Positions 1 through 7,211 of a DNA stretch of 64,000 nt are shown here, one piece after another. Within the stretch, counting starts at the first letter, position 1, and every line of letters starts with the position of its first letter. Both the position numbers and the translations under genes were made by a program. Under the pieces are notes generated by a model that saw only the letters and a list, made by a program, of their open reading frames with translations, did no database searches and was not told the origin of the DNA. Origin of the DNA: CAYUDP01 sp964443725 (GTDB lineage Bacteria; Patescibacteriota; Minisyncoccia; Phycocordibacterales; JAKFXT01); NCBI GenBank assembly GCA_964443725.1, contig CAYUDP010000002.1, positions 1-64,000 of the forward strand, written 5' to 3'.

Positions 1-444
1 GGTGGCGCCGAGGACATTGAGGCTTTCGCCCCGTTTCTCGAGCACGTACTCGAACAGGTTGCCGAGGAGCTGCATGGCCATGTCCTTGAAAGCCAGTGTC
101 GGCCCGTTCGAGAGTTCCAGTAGGTGTAAGTCGGGCTCGAGTGTCGTGAGTGGGGTGATGTCCTCGGCATCACGTCCCGGCCGGCAGTGGCGGTAGGTGT
201 GGGCGGTGTAGGTCCGGTCAGTCAGGTCCTTCAGGTCGCAGGCGGGAATGTCATCCACGAACTTCTCTATGATGCGCAAGGCGAGTTCGCGGTAGGGCAG
301 ATCCCGCCATTCGGCGAGTTCGGCCTTCGTGACTTGGGGGTAATGCTCGGGCAGGTAGAGTCCGCCATCGGGCGCCAATCCTCCGAGCAGGATGTCGCAG
401 AAGTTTCGCGGGGGAACTCCACCACGGGTGGATATGTATTTCAT
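1..444 (-). CDS. thrC: Threonine synthase, 5' part (runs off the window)
   Basis: Reverse-strand frame open from ATG at 444 to base 1, 148 residues, no stop. Threonine synthase makes threonine from O-phosphohomoserine with PLP. The start MKYISTRGG, then LAPDGGLYLPEHYP (about 23-36), and SNGPTLAFKD (112-121) with the PLP lysine at about 120, are family hallmarks; the frame ends just before the expected GATSGDTG. From memory the sequence is closest to beta- and gamma-proteobacterial ThrC. It is strongly GC-rich, unlike the tig-nusA block beside it. A weak AAGGT lies before the ATG, and a short TGGCAC/GTGCCA hairpin (469-485) lies in the leader. Probably acquired horizontally. The C-terminal part is not visible, so intactness is unknown. 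Confidence 0.9.
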   Translation of the reverse strand, partial: MKYISTRGGVPPRNFCDILLGGLAPDGGLYLPEHYPQVTKAELAEWRDLPYRELALRIIEKFVDDIPACDLKDLTDRTYTAHTYRHCRPGRDAEDITPLTTLEPDLHLLELSNGPTLAFKDMAMQLLGNLFEYVLEKRGESLNVLGAT

Positions 445-500
445 CGCAGTACCTTTTTTTGAAGACCGTGGCACGGGATGTGCCATGTAATCTGCGCTGA

Positions 501-529
501 AGACTACTATAAATGTAATGTACAAGCAA
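501..529 (-). promoter_or_regulatory. Tentative thrC promoter
   Basis: Read on the reverse strand: TTGCTT (524-529), 17-base spacer, TAGTCT (501-506), about 57 bases before the thrC ATG. The match is modest. The AT-rich promoter region contrasts with the GC-rich coding sequence. The rest of 445-625 shows no gene. Confidence 0.3.
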
Positions 530-625
530 TTATTATTGGCAGGTATTTTAACTGGGGAGTTGTCAATTTAAGAAATATTAATTTTTTGGTAGATATTTCA
601 CATCACACTGGCTATGTCGCAATCA

Positions 626-654
626 TTGACAATGTTGACTATTAATGCTATTAT
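626..654 (+). promoter_or_regulatory. Sigma-70-type promoter for the 681/790 genes
   Basis: TTGACA (626-631), 17-base spacer, TATTAT (649-654): an almost consensus promoter in AT-rich DNA. It points toward the possible leader peptide at 681 and the membrane protein at 790. Expected transcription start is near 661. Confidence 0.7.
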
Positions 655-680
655 CTAAATACAGTCTAGAGGAGGAAAAA

Positions 681-755
681 TTGTTTTTTCAGTTTTTTCT
701 TCTCTGCATTGCAGAACTTGATTCGGCGCCCAAACGCCAAGTACATTTTTTCTGA
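681..755 (+). CDS. Possible Phe-rich leader peptide (24 aa)
   Basis: A good SD, GGAGG at 671-675, sits five bases before a TTG that opens a 24-codon frame ending in TGA at 753-755. The peptide begins MFFQFFLLC and ends HFF, so about a quarter of it is phenylalanine. It lies between the promoter at 626-654 and the main gene at 790, where a translated leader would sit. The arrangement resembles attenuator leader peptides, but I see no clear terminator/antiterminator pair after it. It may also be chance. Confidence 0.3.
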   Translation: MFFQFFLLCIAELDSAPKRQVHFF

Positions 756-789
756 ACTCTTTTTGGGAGGAGTTTGGGAGGAGAAGAAG

Positions 790-1272
790 ATGGCCATGAC
801 CATCTATGTTTTATGTTGTATCGGAATGATTGCGGACGGGTGGTGGGTGAGAGAAACTCCCACACACTTCCGGCCGAGAGTCCGTTACGCACTCCGCCGG
901 CTTGCGGTCGGGGTAGCACCGTTTGCCATCGGTTTCATCGATGGTCTTGTCAACGGACTCGGATGGTGGGCGAGTCTGGGGCTTCTTGCCTCACTTGCCA
1001 TTGGCTTGCTTCACAGGTGGGCCATACCTGCTCTCGGGCGGAGAGTTCTCGCCCTAGGGAGGTTTTGCATCCATCATCTCGTGCGGTTTAGTCGATCGGA
1101 GATGGTGGACAACTTCCTTGGGGCGGCTGCTGTTGCGGCCGGACTTCTCGCCCTTTTCAAGTGGGCACCCCAGGTGGCGGAAGCCTTGATCGTCCTCGCT
1201 GTCTGTGGGCTTCTCCTTCATGTTTTTTGGAGGAGGAACTTTCTCTCCAAGAAGGGGAAAAAGGGGAGATGA
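790..1272 (+). CDS. Small integral membrane protein, unknown family
   Basis: A 160-residue protein starting MAMTIYVLCC. The ATG at 790 is preferred to an upstream in-frame TTG because a strong SD precedes it. An 11-base unit containing GGGAGGAG is tandemly repeated at 762-772 and 773-783, giving two overlapping SD candidates. Hydrophobic segments lie near residues 2-20, 37-75 and 112-150, suggesting four or five helices; the C-terminus is basic (KKGKKGR). The gene is GC-rich, has its own promoter and is closed by its own terminator at 1288-1335, so it is a self-contained unit between thrC and tig. I do not recognise the family. Confidence 0.7.
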   Translation: MAMTIYVLCCIGMIADGWWVRETPTHFRPRVRYALRRLAVGVAPFAIGFIDGLVNGLGWWASLGLLASLAIGLLHRWAIPALGRRVLALGRFCIHHLVRFSRSEMVDNFLGAAAVAAGLLALFKWAPQVAEALIVLAVCGLLLHVFWRRNFLSKKGKKGR

Positions 1273-1287
1273 AAGGACTCCCGCAAT

Positions 1288-1335
1288 AAGGCCCGAAGGT
1301 GGCGCGTTATTACTCGCGCAAACTTCGGGCCTTTT
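1288..1335 (+). terminator. Rho-independent terminator of the 790-1272 gene
   Basis: Stem AAGGCCCGAAG (1288-1298) with CTTCGGGCCTT (1323-1333), an inner GCGCG/CGCGC pairing, then TTTT. Confidence 0.75.
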
Positions 1336-1370
1336 AAAATGCCTCACGAAATTTTTTCGTGAGGCATTTT
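1336..1370 (-). terminator. Terminator of tig (bidirectional)
   Basis: A 16-base arm at 1336-1351 is perfectly complementary to 1355-1370 (core GCCTCACGAAA), with A/T flanks on both sides. It lies just beyond the tig stop on the reverse strand. Confidence 0.85.
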
Positions 1371-1382
1371 AAAAACTTGGTT

Positions 1383-2426
1383 TTATTGATTCTCGAGAAA
1401 TTCGAAAACTTTTTCGTTTCCAATGAGGTGAGAGAAATAATGTTTAGCTCTCACTGGGTCAGCGTCCTTGTAGTGTTCAAGAAGATGTTTCACCTCTTTT
1501 TCTATTTCTTCTTCGGAAGCTTCTATCTTTTCTTCCTCTCTGATTTTTTGAAGTATCAACTCCATGGAGACTCTCTCCTTAGCATCCTTCTCCCACTCTC
1601 TTCTTACGTCTTCTGTTGTCTTTTCGATACGTTTCAGATATTCATCTATCTTCATACCCATGCGTGAAATATCATCTGTGAACTGTATGAACATTCGGTC
1701 TAGTTCACTTTCAATAAGTATGCGAGGGATTTCTATGTTTGATTTGTCAATCAGGACCTTGATGGTTTCAAGACGGATCTTTTCTTTTGCTTTAAATTCC
1801 TTTTCTTTCAGTAGTCCGTCTTTAACTTTATTTTTGAAATCTTCTACGTTTTCGAATCTTCCGATTGATTTCACGAGCTCGTCTGTAAGTTCTGGGACAG
1901 TGTCTGTATTTTCACCTTGGGTATCTTTGTCTTCATCTGTTTCTTTGTGTTTCATTCGTAGAATTTCTCTTATTGTGTCGTCGATATCTTTTTCTGTGAC
2001 CTCGGCGGTTTCTTTTGTAACGTTTAATTTTTTCGCCTCTCCTTTGTAATCAGGTAGTGTGAAAGTAGGGAAGACGTCTATTGTGATAATGAAAGACATA
2101 GGATTCCCAAGTGCGAGTTTATTTATTTTGACCTCGGGCATTCCTAGGGCATCAACTTTTGTTTCATTTATTATTTCTGGGAAAACTTCTTTGAGAGCAA
2201 GTTCTCCAGCTTCTTCAAGTAGGGCAAGTTCGCCGATTTTTTCCAGAATGATTTTCTCTGGAACATGGCCTTTTCTAAAACCTGGGATTGATAACTCATT
2301 TTTAAAATGGTCTATGGCTTTGATTTTAAATTTCTCCAAGGCCTCAGTAGTAATCTCGCCCCCTATCTCTACGCGTGAGTTTGGTAGCGGTTTCGTGGTT
2401 ATATTTTGATAGATTTTGTTTTGCAT
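1383..2426 (-). CDS. tig: Trigger factor lacking the PPIase domain
   Basis: Ribosome-bound chaperone that meets nascent chains at the exit tunnel. The N-terminal ribosome-binding domain carries the signature GFRKGHVP (49-56). The helical C-terminal chaperone domain is recognisable, for example ELTDELVKSIGRFENVEDFK near 185-205. At 347 residues it is about 80-90 shorter than the usual 430. The missing part is the central FKBP-type PPIase domain: the segment after IREILRMKHKE runs through a short acidic linker straight into the C-terminal domain. The start is supported by a -10 box eight bases upstream, so the mRNA is probably leaderless. Monocistronic, with its own terminator. Confidence 0.93.
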   Translation of the reverse strand: MQNKIYQNITTKPLPNSRVEIGGEITTEALEKFKIKAIDHFKNELSIPGFRKGHVPEKIILEKIGELALLEEAGELALKEVFPEIINETKVDALGMPEVKINKLALGNPMSFIITIDVFPTFTLPDYKGEAKKLNVTKETAEVTEKDIDDTIREILRMKHKETDEDKDTQGENTDTVPELTDELVKSIGRFENVEDFKNKVKDGLLKEKEFKAKEKIRLETIKVLIDKSNIEIPRILIESELDRMFIQFTDDISRMGMKIDEYLKRIEKTTEDVRREWEKDAKERVSMELILQKIREEEKIEASEEEIEKEVKHLLEHYKDADPVRAKHYFSHLIGNEKVFEFLENQ

Positions 2427-2434
2427 AGAAACCT

Positions 2435-2462
2435 AGCATACCTTAAGAAAAAAAAGTGGCAA
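2435..2462 (-). promoter_or_regulatory. tig promoter, leaderless type
   Basis: Read on the reverse strand: TTGCCA (2457-2462), 16-base spacer, TATGCT (2435-2440), then only eight bases to the tig ATG. Transcription should begin at or beside the start codon. Confidence 0.65.
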
Positions 2463-2471
2463 GTGGTAAAT

Positions 2472-2513
2472 AAAAAAACAGGTGGGGGATTGCCCCACCT
2501 GTTTTTTTTAATA
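2472..2513 (-). terminator. Terminator of the 2520-4007 operon
   Basis: An AACAGGTGGGG arm pairs with CCCCACCTGTT, flanked by A and T runs. It lies directly beyond the stop of the 2520-2897 gene. Confidence 0.85.
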
Positions 2514-2519
2514 AACTTT

Positions 2520-2897
2520 TTAGAAGTTTAGTTGTTCAGAAATGTTCTGAAGTTCGGCATCAATATTTTTCATATCAGTTGTATTGAGGTCGGCTTTGAT
2601 ATCAGATATTTTTGTTGAACTACTCTGAACAGATAGTTTTTGAAGTGCTGGATCGGCAGCAGCACTTACACTTTCTGGAGTTATCTCGTTACTAATTTTC
2701 GGCGCCCCATCTCCGTTTATTGCTTCTCTGCTCATTGATTCTCCCCAGAAGTAAAGTCCACCTAAGACAAGCACAAGTACGATGATTCCAGCTCCAACAA
2801 GTGGTCCGACTGAGGATTTATTTTCTGGACCCATTTGCATTTGTGGTTCTGGTGACTGACTTACTTCTTGTTGTACTGGATTAAATTCTTCGTTCAT
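2520..2897 (-). CDS. Single-pass membrane protein, unknown
   Basis: A 125-residue protein. The N-terminal 29 residues are polar and rich in Gln, Pro and Met. One transmembrane helix covers about 31-52 (GAGIIVLVLVLGGLYFWG), followed by a Ser/Asp/Lys-rich tail that looks helical near 95-125. No family is recognised; the layout is that of small membrane-anchored envelope proteins of Parcubacteria. The gene starts 24 bases after the stop of the secreted coiled-coil protein (2922-4007), so the two form one operon and may act together in the envelope. No SD is visible. Confidence 0.65.
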   Translation of the reverse strand: MNEEFNPVQQEVSQSPEPQMQMGPENKSSVGPLVGAGIIVLVLVLGGLYFWGESMSREAINGDGAPKISNEITPESVSAAADPALQKLSVQSSSTKISDIKADLNTTDMKNIDAELQNISEQLNF

Positions 2898-2921
2898 ATT
2901 TTTTATTTTATTTTTATTTTT

Positions 2922-4007
2922 TTATTGTGTGACAGTGCTTGATGTCGTACTGCTTGCTGTCGACTCAGCTGATTCTTTCGCTACAATTTTTGGATTGTCG
3001 TTTTCAAATGCCTCAACAGATTTTTTCAGAAGATCTTTTGTGTTGTTTAGATCGGTTTTGACTTTATCCATGGCGTCTCTTACAGCTTGCATACCATCCT
3101 TTGGATTTGAAAGTGTCAGAGAATTTGCAAATGCATCATTTGCTTCTTTCAGATCCGCTTTGGCTTTTTCTGTTGACGCTTTGGCTTGGTCTAAGAAACT
3201 CTGTGCATTTGTAGTCTTGGCTCCATTTTTCAGTGCGACAGTGATTTTATCTTGGAGTCTATTTTCTATCCCTATCATTCTGTCTACTGCAACCATGATG
3301 CGGTTGGACATTCTTTCTTGGAAAGCTGAGGCTAATTCAATTTTCTTTTTTTCCATTTCCGCTTTTCTTGCTTCGGTTGAACTTGCTATTTTCTGCCTTC
3401 TTTCTTCTATGATTTGTTTAACCTCGTTTTTAGTATCCTCTCTGTTTTTTTCCATTTCCGCTCTAGCATCTTCTCTGTTCTTTTTTATAGTTTCAGTCGT
3501 CGAGGCCCAAAGACTTCTGTTTTCGTCTTTCATAGCTCTCATTTTTTCTTCAAAATCTCTTCGCATTTCAGGTGTTACTGTTCCGTTTGCTCGCATGTTT
3601 TTAAAATCATCCATTACTTCTTTTCTGTTATCCTTCATCTCTTTTCTGGTTGAGCTTGCAAGGCCTGCGTTTGTTGCACGTAAGTCTCTTCTTATGGCGT
3701 CGTTCTCGTTTCTAAGTTCTTGTTTTTGATCCCTAACAGCTGGAAGTGTACGTGGGGTTCCAGATGCCGATCTAAGGATCTTTTGCCTTTCTACCATCAT
3801 TCTTTCATATTGTTCCCTTGTCATTTGTTGTGGTCTGACATCCCCATTTGTTTGGGATGGGACGCTTGTTACTGATTGTTCTGGTTCATTTCCACTAACG
3901 TCATTGGCGACTATTGCAAAGGCAAGGCTTGCCCCGCCGAATAATATTCCTATGGTAGTAGAGGTACTAAGTAGTACTCTTGCTACCTTCTTATTGCTAA
4001 ATCTCAT
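2922..4007 (-). CDS. Secreted coiled-coil protein
   Basis: 361 residues. A basic N-terminus and hydrophobic core with GGASLAFA near 24-31 suggest a signal peptide cleaved after AFA. From about 65 to 290 the protein is dominated by charged helical sequence (Glu, Lys, Arg, Met) typical of long coiled coil. The C-terminus is rich in Ser, Thr and Ala (ESTASSTTSSTVTQ). No catalytic motif is seen. First gene of a two-gene unit with the membrane protein 2520-2897. A TATAAT box on the reverse strand at 4072-4077 gives a leader of about 60 bases. Likely a structural envelope protein, but the function is unknown. Confidence 0.7.
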   Translation of the reverse strand: MRFSNKKVARVLLSTSTTIGILFGGASLAFAIVANDVSGNEPEQSVTSVPSQTNGDVRPQQMTREQYERMMVERQKILRSASGTPRTLPAVRDQKQELRNENDAIRRDLRATNAGLASSTRKEMKDNRKEVMDDFKNMRANGTVTPEMRRDFEEKMRAMKDENRSLWASTTETIKKNREDARAEMEKNREDTKNEVKQIIEERRQKIASSTEARKAEMEKKKIELASAFQERMSNRIMVAVDRMIGIENRLQDKITVALKNGAKTTNAQSFLDQAKASTEKAKADLKEANDAFANSLTLSNPKDGMQAVRDAMDKVKTDLNNTKDLLKKSVEAFENDNPKIVAKESAESTASSTTSSTVTQ

Positions 4008-4114
4008 ATATAAGATATTTCTATATTAATAATGCAAAAATGCATCTAACAATGCTGATTCATGCCCACTTATTATAACTTTTAATTTGGACTTTTTACT
4101 ATGGTGTTGTTGAT

Positions 4115-4157
4115 AACAAAAAACCCGCCACTTTTTGTTTGTGGCGGATTTTTTGTT
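4115..4157 (-). terminator. Terminator of ppa
   Basis: AACAAAAAA followed by a CCGCCAC arm, pairing with GTGGCGG and TTTTTTGTT, with one mismatch. It ends right at the ppa stop codon. Confidence 0.8.
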
Positions 4158-4159
4158 AT

Positions 4160-4699
4160 TTATTTTTCAGGATATTTTGATTTGTAAATTTCTATAGCTT
4201 TTTCTATAGCTTCTTTGGCTTCCTTTTTCCCTTTATAACCCCTAACTTCGACTATATCTCCCTTTCCTTTCAATACTTTGTAAGTTTCGAAGAAATGTAC
4301 AAATTCTTTTAGCATGTGTTGGTTTAGGTCTTCTAAATCCTTTGTATCTTCCCATCTTTTGTCATCGACGGGGACGGATATTATTTTGTAGTCGGATTCT
4401 CCAGAATCAATCATTTCCATTACTGCCACTGGGCGAACTTTTACTAGAATCCCTGGGTCTAGGGGGAAAGTTGTAAGGACTATTATATCTAGTGGGTCCC
4501 CGTCTTCCCACAGGGTTTGTGGGGCAAAACCATAATCAAATGGGTATGGTGCGGATGAATAGTTGGCTCTATCTAGTGCTATGAGTCCAGTTTCCTTGTC
4601 TATTTCGTATTTATTGTTTGACCCTTTCCCAATTTCGATTATTGCATTTATTTCTTCTGGGGCCTTTCCCCCAATACTTATTTCGTGCCAGAGGTTCAT
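4160..4699 (-). CDS. ppa: Inorganic pyrophosphatase, family I
   Basis: Soluble Mg-dependent PPase that hydrolyses pyrophosphate from nucleic acid and aminoacyl-tRNA synthesis. At 179 residues it is the normal bacterial length. Family I marks: YPFDYGFAPQT (about 52-62), the metal-binding signature DGDPLDIIVL (66-75, the D-x-D-P-x-D core), and VDDKRWED (about 111-118). Monocistronic between the nusA terminator and its own terminator. A plausible promoter (TTGCCC, 17 bases, TATCCT) lies at 4735-4763 on the reverse strand. No SD. Confidence 0.95.
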   Translation of the reverse strand: MNLWHEISIGGKAPEEINAIIEIGKGSNNKYEIDKETGLIALDRANYSSAPYPFDYGFAPQTLWEDGDPLDIIVLTTFPLDPGILVKVRPVAVMEMIDSGESDYKIISVPVDDKRWEDTKDLEDLNQHMLKEFVHFFETYKVLKGKGDIVEVRGYKGKKEAKEAIEKAIEIYKSKYPEK

Positions 4700-4766
4700 A
4701 TTTATTAATTTTTGCTAGCTTCTAATGTTTTTGTAGGATAGCGCGACTTTTAAATCTGGGCAATAA

Positions 4767-4805
4767 GAAACCCCGTTGTATATAAAATACACGGGGTTTC
4801 TTATT
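4767..4805 (-). terminator. Terminator of nusA
   Basis: AAGAAACCCCG arm pairs with CGGGGTTTCTT around a TATAAAA loop, located just beyond the nusA stop. Confidence 0.75.
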
Positions 4806-4822
4806 GTGGTATTTTTCCTAAA

Positions 4823-6133
4823 TTATTCTTCCTCTTTAATTTCCCCAGACTCTCCACCCTCCTCTTCTGTTGTTTCAGGGGTTTCTTCTGAGGTTTGTTC
4901 TGTTTCGGTTTCGTCGAGAGAGATTTCTTCGCCTAGTTCCGCCTCTACTTTTGTGTTTAGAGGTTCAAACCCGTCTTCTTCATCGATTTTGTCTTCATCT
5001 GAACCACCAACGTTTTCGCCGTGTATTGATGAGATATCTATTCTCCAACCAGTCAATTTGGCTGCAAGGCGAACATTTTGACCTCCTTTTCCTATGGCCA
5101 AGGATTGCTGGTCTTCTGTGACGACAACCGAAGCCTGCCTGTTTTCTAGATCAGTTTCAACGGATATGACTTTTGCTGGTGAAAGGGCGTCCTCGATAAA
5201 TTTCTTTGGATCTTCTGACCACTCAATAATATCAATCTTTTCTCCAGAAAGTTCGCTCATTACCGTTGCGACTCTTACTCCTCTTTGTCCAACTAGCGAA
5301 CCTACTGGGTCGACATGTTCATCGTGAGATAGGACGGCAATCTTTGAGCGGCTTCCAGCTTCTCTTGCAATTCCTTTTATTTCTACTACGTTGTTTGCTA
5401 GTTCTGGTGTTTCTGCTTTGAATAATTCAGCCAAGAATTTGGGGTGCGATCTTGATAATTTCAAGAAAACTCCTCTTGGGCTTTCATCTACAGAATAGAG
5501 ATAGGCTCTTATTCTTTCTCCTGGTTTGAATCTTTCCCCTGGAATTTGCTCTTCGTAAGGCAAAATTGCTGGAGCACGGCCTAAATCAACGTAAATATTA
5601 CCTCTTTCTACCCTTTGAACTGTGCCAGAAACCACTTCTCCTTCTCTTTTTCCAAATTCAGAGACAACAGAAACTTTTTCAGCCTCTCGTATTTTTTGAA
5701 TTATGACTTGTTTTGCTGTTTGTGCGGCAATACGGCCAAAATCGCTCTTTGGTTCTAGCGGGAAAGTTAACTCTTCCTCTAGTTCAGCATCCCTTTTTAT
5801 CCTTCGGGCATTTTCAACTAATATATGATGGTCTTCGTTGAATCTTGTCCTGGTGTCTTCTGGATCTATTTCTATTTCCCCACTAAGTTCCTGTTCAACT
5901 TGTTCAGGGAGTTTAACTATAGTGTCATCAACTACTACTTTTACTTGCTCGAAAGCGACTGTGCCTGTATCCATATCGAGGTGGGCACGGACGATTTGGC
6001 CCTTTTTGCCATATTCTTTTTTATAGGCGGTAGCAAGGGACGCTTCGATTGCCTCAATTATCTTTTCTCGAGGTATTCCTCTTTCCTCTTCAAGTTCTCC
6101 AAGAACTGAATTTATGACTTTCAAATCAAACAT
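4823..6133 (-). CDS. nusA: Transcription elongation/termination factor NusA
   Basis: RNA-polymerase-binding factor controlling pausing, termination and antitermination. At 436 residues the domains in order are: N-terminal RNAP-binding domain (1-155, with an acidic stretch near 80-130), S1 RNA-binding domain (about 163-228, SGTVQRVERGNIYVDLG), KH1 (about 235-300, DPVGSLVGQRGVRV) and KH2 (about 305-368, SLAIGKGGQNVRLAAKLTG). The last 60 residues are a low-complexity acidic Glu/Thr tail rather than the AR repeats of enteric NusA. Monocistronic, without the usual rimP and infB neighbours. A good promoter and a structured leader precede it, which suggests regulation at transcription. Confidence 0.96.
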   Translation of the reverse strand: MFDLKVINSVLGELEEERGIPREKIIEAIEASLATAYKKEYGKKGQIVRAHLDMDTGTVAFEQVKVVVDDTIVKLPEQVEQELSGEIEIDPEDTRTRFNEDHHILVENARRIKRDAELEEELTFPLEPKSDFGRIAAQTAKQVIIQKIREAEKVSVVSEFGKREGEVVSGTVQRVERGNIYVDLGRAPAILPYEEQIPGERFKPGERIRAYLYSVDESPRGVFLKLSRSHPKFLAELFKAETPELANNVVEIKGIAREAGSRSKIAVLSHDEHVDPVGSLVGQRGVRVATVMSELSGEKIDIIEWSEDPKKFIEDALSPAKVISVETDLENRQASVVVTEDQQSLAIGKGGQNVRLAAKLTGWRIDISSIHGENVGGSDEDKIDEEDGFEPLNTKVEAELGEEISLDETETEQTSEETPETTEEEGGESGEIKEEE

Positions 6134-6177
6134 ATTTTATAAGGCTATTTTTAATTATTTTAGATAATTTCTTTCAC

Positions 6178-6213
6178 AAACGGGCTTATTTTTGTAAAAA
6201 AATAAGCCCGTTT
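6178..6213 (-). promoter_or_regulatory. Hairpin in the nusA 5' leader
   Basis: AAACGGGCTTATTTTT pairs with AAAAATAAGCCCGTTT in the about 100-base leader between the nusA promoter and ATG. A smaller GACCA/TGGTC hairpin precedes it (6220-6240). The U run after the stem is short, so it could be a weak attenuator, an RNA stabiliser or a NusA target. Confidence 0.5.
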
Positions 6214-6243
6214 TGCGACGGACCATTACCTGTATTGGTCTTA

Positions 6244-6272
6244 ATACTATATAATTTTTATGTTTTTGTCAA
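6244..6272 (-). promoter_or_regulatory. nusA promoter
   Basis: Read on the reverse strand: TTGACA (6267-6272), 17-base spacer, TAGTAT (6244-6249). Consensus -35 and good spacing. It lies between the preceding gene's hairpin and nusA. Confidence 0.75.
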
Positions 6273-6323
6273 GAATTGAGATTTGCTTGGTTTTTTGCCC
6301 AATATTTACTTGATAAATGATTT

Positions 6324-6346
6324 GGGCCAAGCTATTCGCTTGGCCC
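6324..6346 (-). terminator. Hairpin closing the 6355-6627 gene
   Basis: GGGCCAAGC (6324-6332), TATTC loop, GCTTGGCCC (6338-6346): a perfect 9-bp stem just after the stop of the small gene. The following U tract is imperfect. Confidence 0.6.
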
Positions 6347-6354
6347 GCGAGGTC

Positions 6355-6627
6355 CTAGAGCCTCAAAATTGATCCCCCGAAACCATCCGTTAGGGGGGGT
6401 AGGTCGATTTCGCCGAATTTGGCGAGTAAATCTTGTAAATCGATCTTTTCTCCATCTGTGGCAGCACCTTTTTGAAATGCCACCATTGTGGCACAGAAAA
6501 CTGGGCTCGGTTTTGCACTCATGACCATCATGTCGGCATGGAGAAGCCTCAAAAAAAAGAGACCAAGCGCTGACAATTCGTACCCGTGTTCCTCAAAGAA
6601 CCTTTGCAATTCGGTGGCCTCGTCCAT
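6355..6627 (-). CDS. Small protein of unknown function, GC-richer cassette
   Basis: 90 residues, starting MDEATELQRFFEEHGY. The middle is hydrophobic and Met-rich (FFLRLLHADMMVMSAKP, about 24-40); the C-terminus is Gly/Leu-rich. No family recognised and no clear membrane helix. The start is supported by AAGGAG seven bases before the ATG within the string CTAAGGAGCCAGAA, very similar to the leader of the 22141-22362 gene. The gene has its own promoter and hairpin and stands alone between nusA and the pilus locus, antisense to the latter. Base composition is above its surroundings, suggesting acquisition. Confidence 0.6.
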   Translation of the reverse strand: MDEATELQRFFEEHGYELSALGLFFLRLLHADMMVMSAKPSPVFCATMVAFQKGAATDGEKIDLQDLLAKFGEIDLPPLTDGFGGSILRL

Positions 6628-6679
6628 TTCTGGCTCCTTAGTCCTTAGTTGGGGGATGGTTTGGTACTACTAAGGCATC

Positions 6680-6707
6680 AGACTATCGAACATAAAGGTT
6701 TTGTCAA
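6680..6707 (-). promoter_or_regulatory. Promoter of the 6355-6627 gene
   Basis: Reverse strand: TTGACA (6702-6707), 16-base spacer, TAGTCT (6680-6685), about 50 bases before the ATG. Confidence 0.55.
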
Positions 6708-6796
6708 TTAATTTATATTTCTGTTCGTTGGTGATCGTGTGAGTAGAGTTATTCACAACATTCTATATTTTGAGGATCATAAATGATTTTATCTGA

Positions 6797-6802
6797 TACA
6801 AT
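6797..6802 (+). promoter_or_regulatory. Extended -10 box before the 6845-8699 genes
   Basis: TGATACAAT, an extended -10 (TGn plus TACAAT at 6797-6802), 42 bases before the ATG at 6845. No convincing -35. Confidence 0.45.
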
Positions 6803-6844
6803 TATTTTAAATAGCAAATTGTTGTTGTTTAAAATTGATTATAT

Positions 6845-7204
6845 ATGTCATTAGAAAACATGCTTGAAGCTGAAAATACCGAAGTGAAACCGCACAAAGG
6901 TGTTTATATAGCTTCCGTAATAATTATTGTTGCCGTTGCAGCGCTCGCTTGGGGGCTTAAAGGATATTTAGAAAATCTTATATCTGGCAGTTCAACAAAT
7001 AGTAAGGTTGTAAACGAAGAACAAAAGAGAGAGGTTTTGCGAACACTTGCCGCTAGTCAGACTTCGTCGGAGTTGTCTGAAGTAGAGAAAAAGAAAATTC
7101 TTGAAGATATGTCTTCTAGTCAGAAGAAAGCTCAGACTTCAAATCTAACCGCTGAAGAGAAATTGAAGATTCTTCAGGATTTACAACAACAATCAATAAA
7201 ATAG
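6845..7204 (+). CDS. Single-pass membrane protein with repeated helical motif
   Basis: 119 residues. One membrane helix at about 20-40 (GVYIASVIIIVAVAALAWGL), then a charged outer part with three similar units of the form E-E-x-K-x-x-I/V-L-x-x-L: EEQKREVLRTL, EVEKKKILEDM and AEEKLKILQDL. The units are separated by Ser/Thr/Gln-rich linkers. It precedes the large secreted protein at 7212 by seven bases, so the two are cotranscribed and followed by a terminator. The position directly before pilB suggests a pilus or envelope role. Family unknown. Confidence 0.65.
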   Translation: MSLENMLEAENTEVKPHKGVYIASVIIIVAVAALAWGLKGYLENLISGSSTNSKVVNEEQKREVLRTLAASQTSSELSEVEKKKILEDMSSSQKKAQTSNLTAEEKLKILQDLQQQSIK

Positions 7205-7211
7205 CAATATT

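Noticed and set aside
1564..3729. Long forward-strand frames opposite tig and the coiled-coil gene
   Set aside because: Low-complexity Ser/Phe-rich translations mirror the Glu/Lys-rich reverse genes; no start signals or family motifs.
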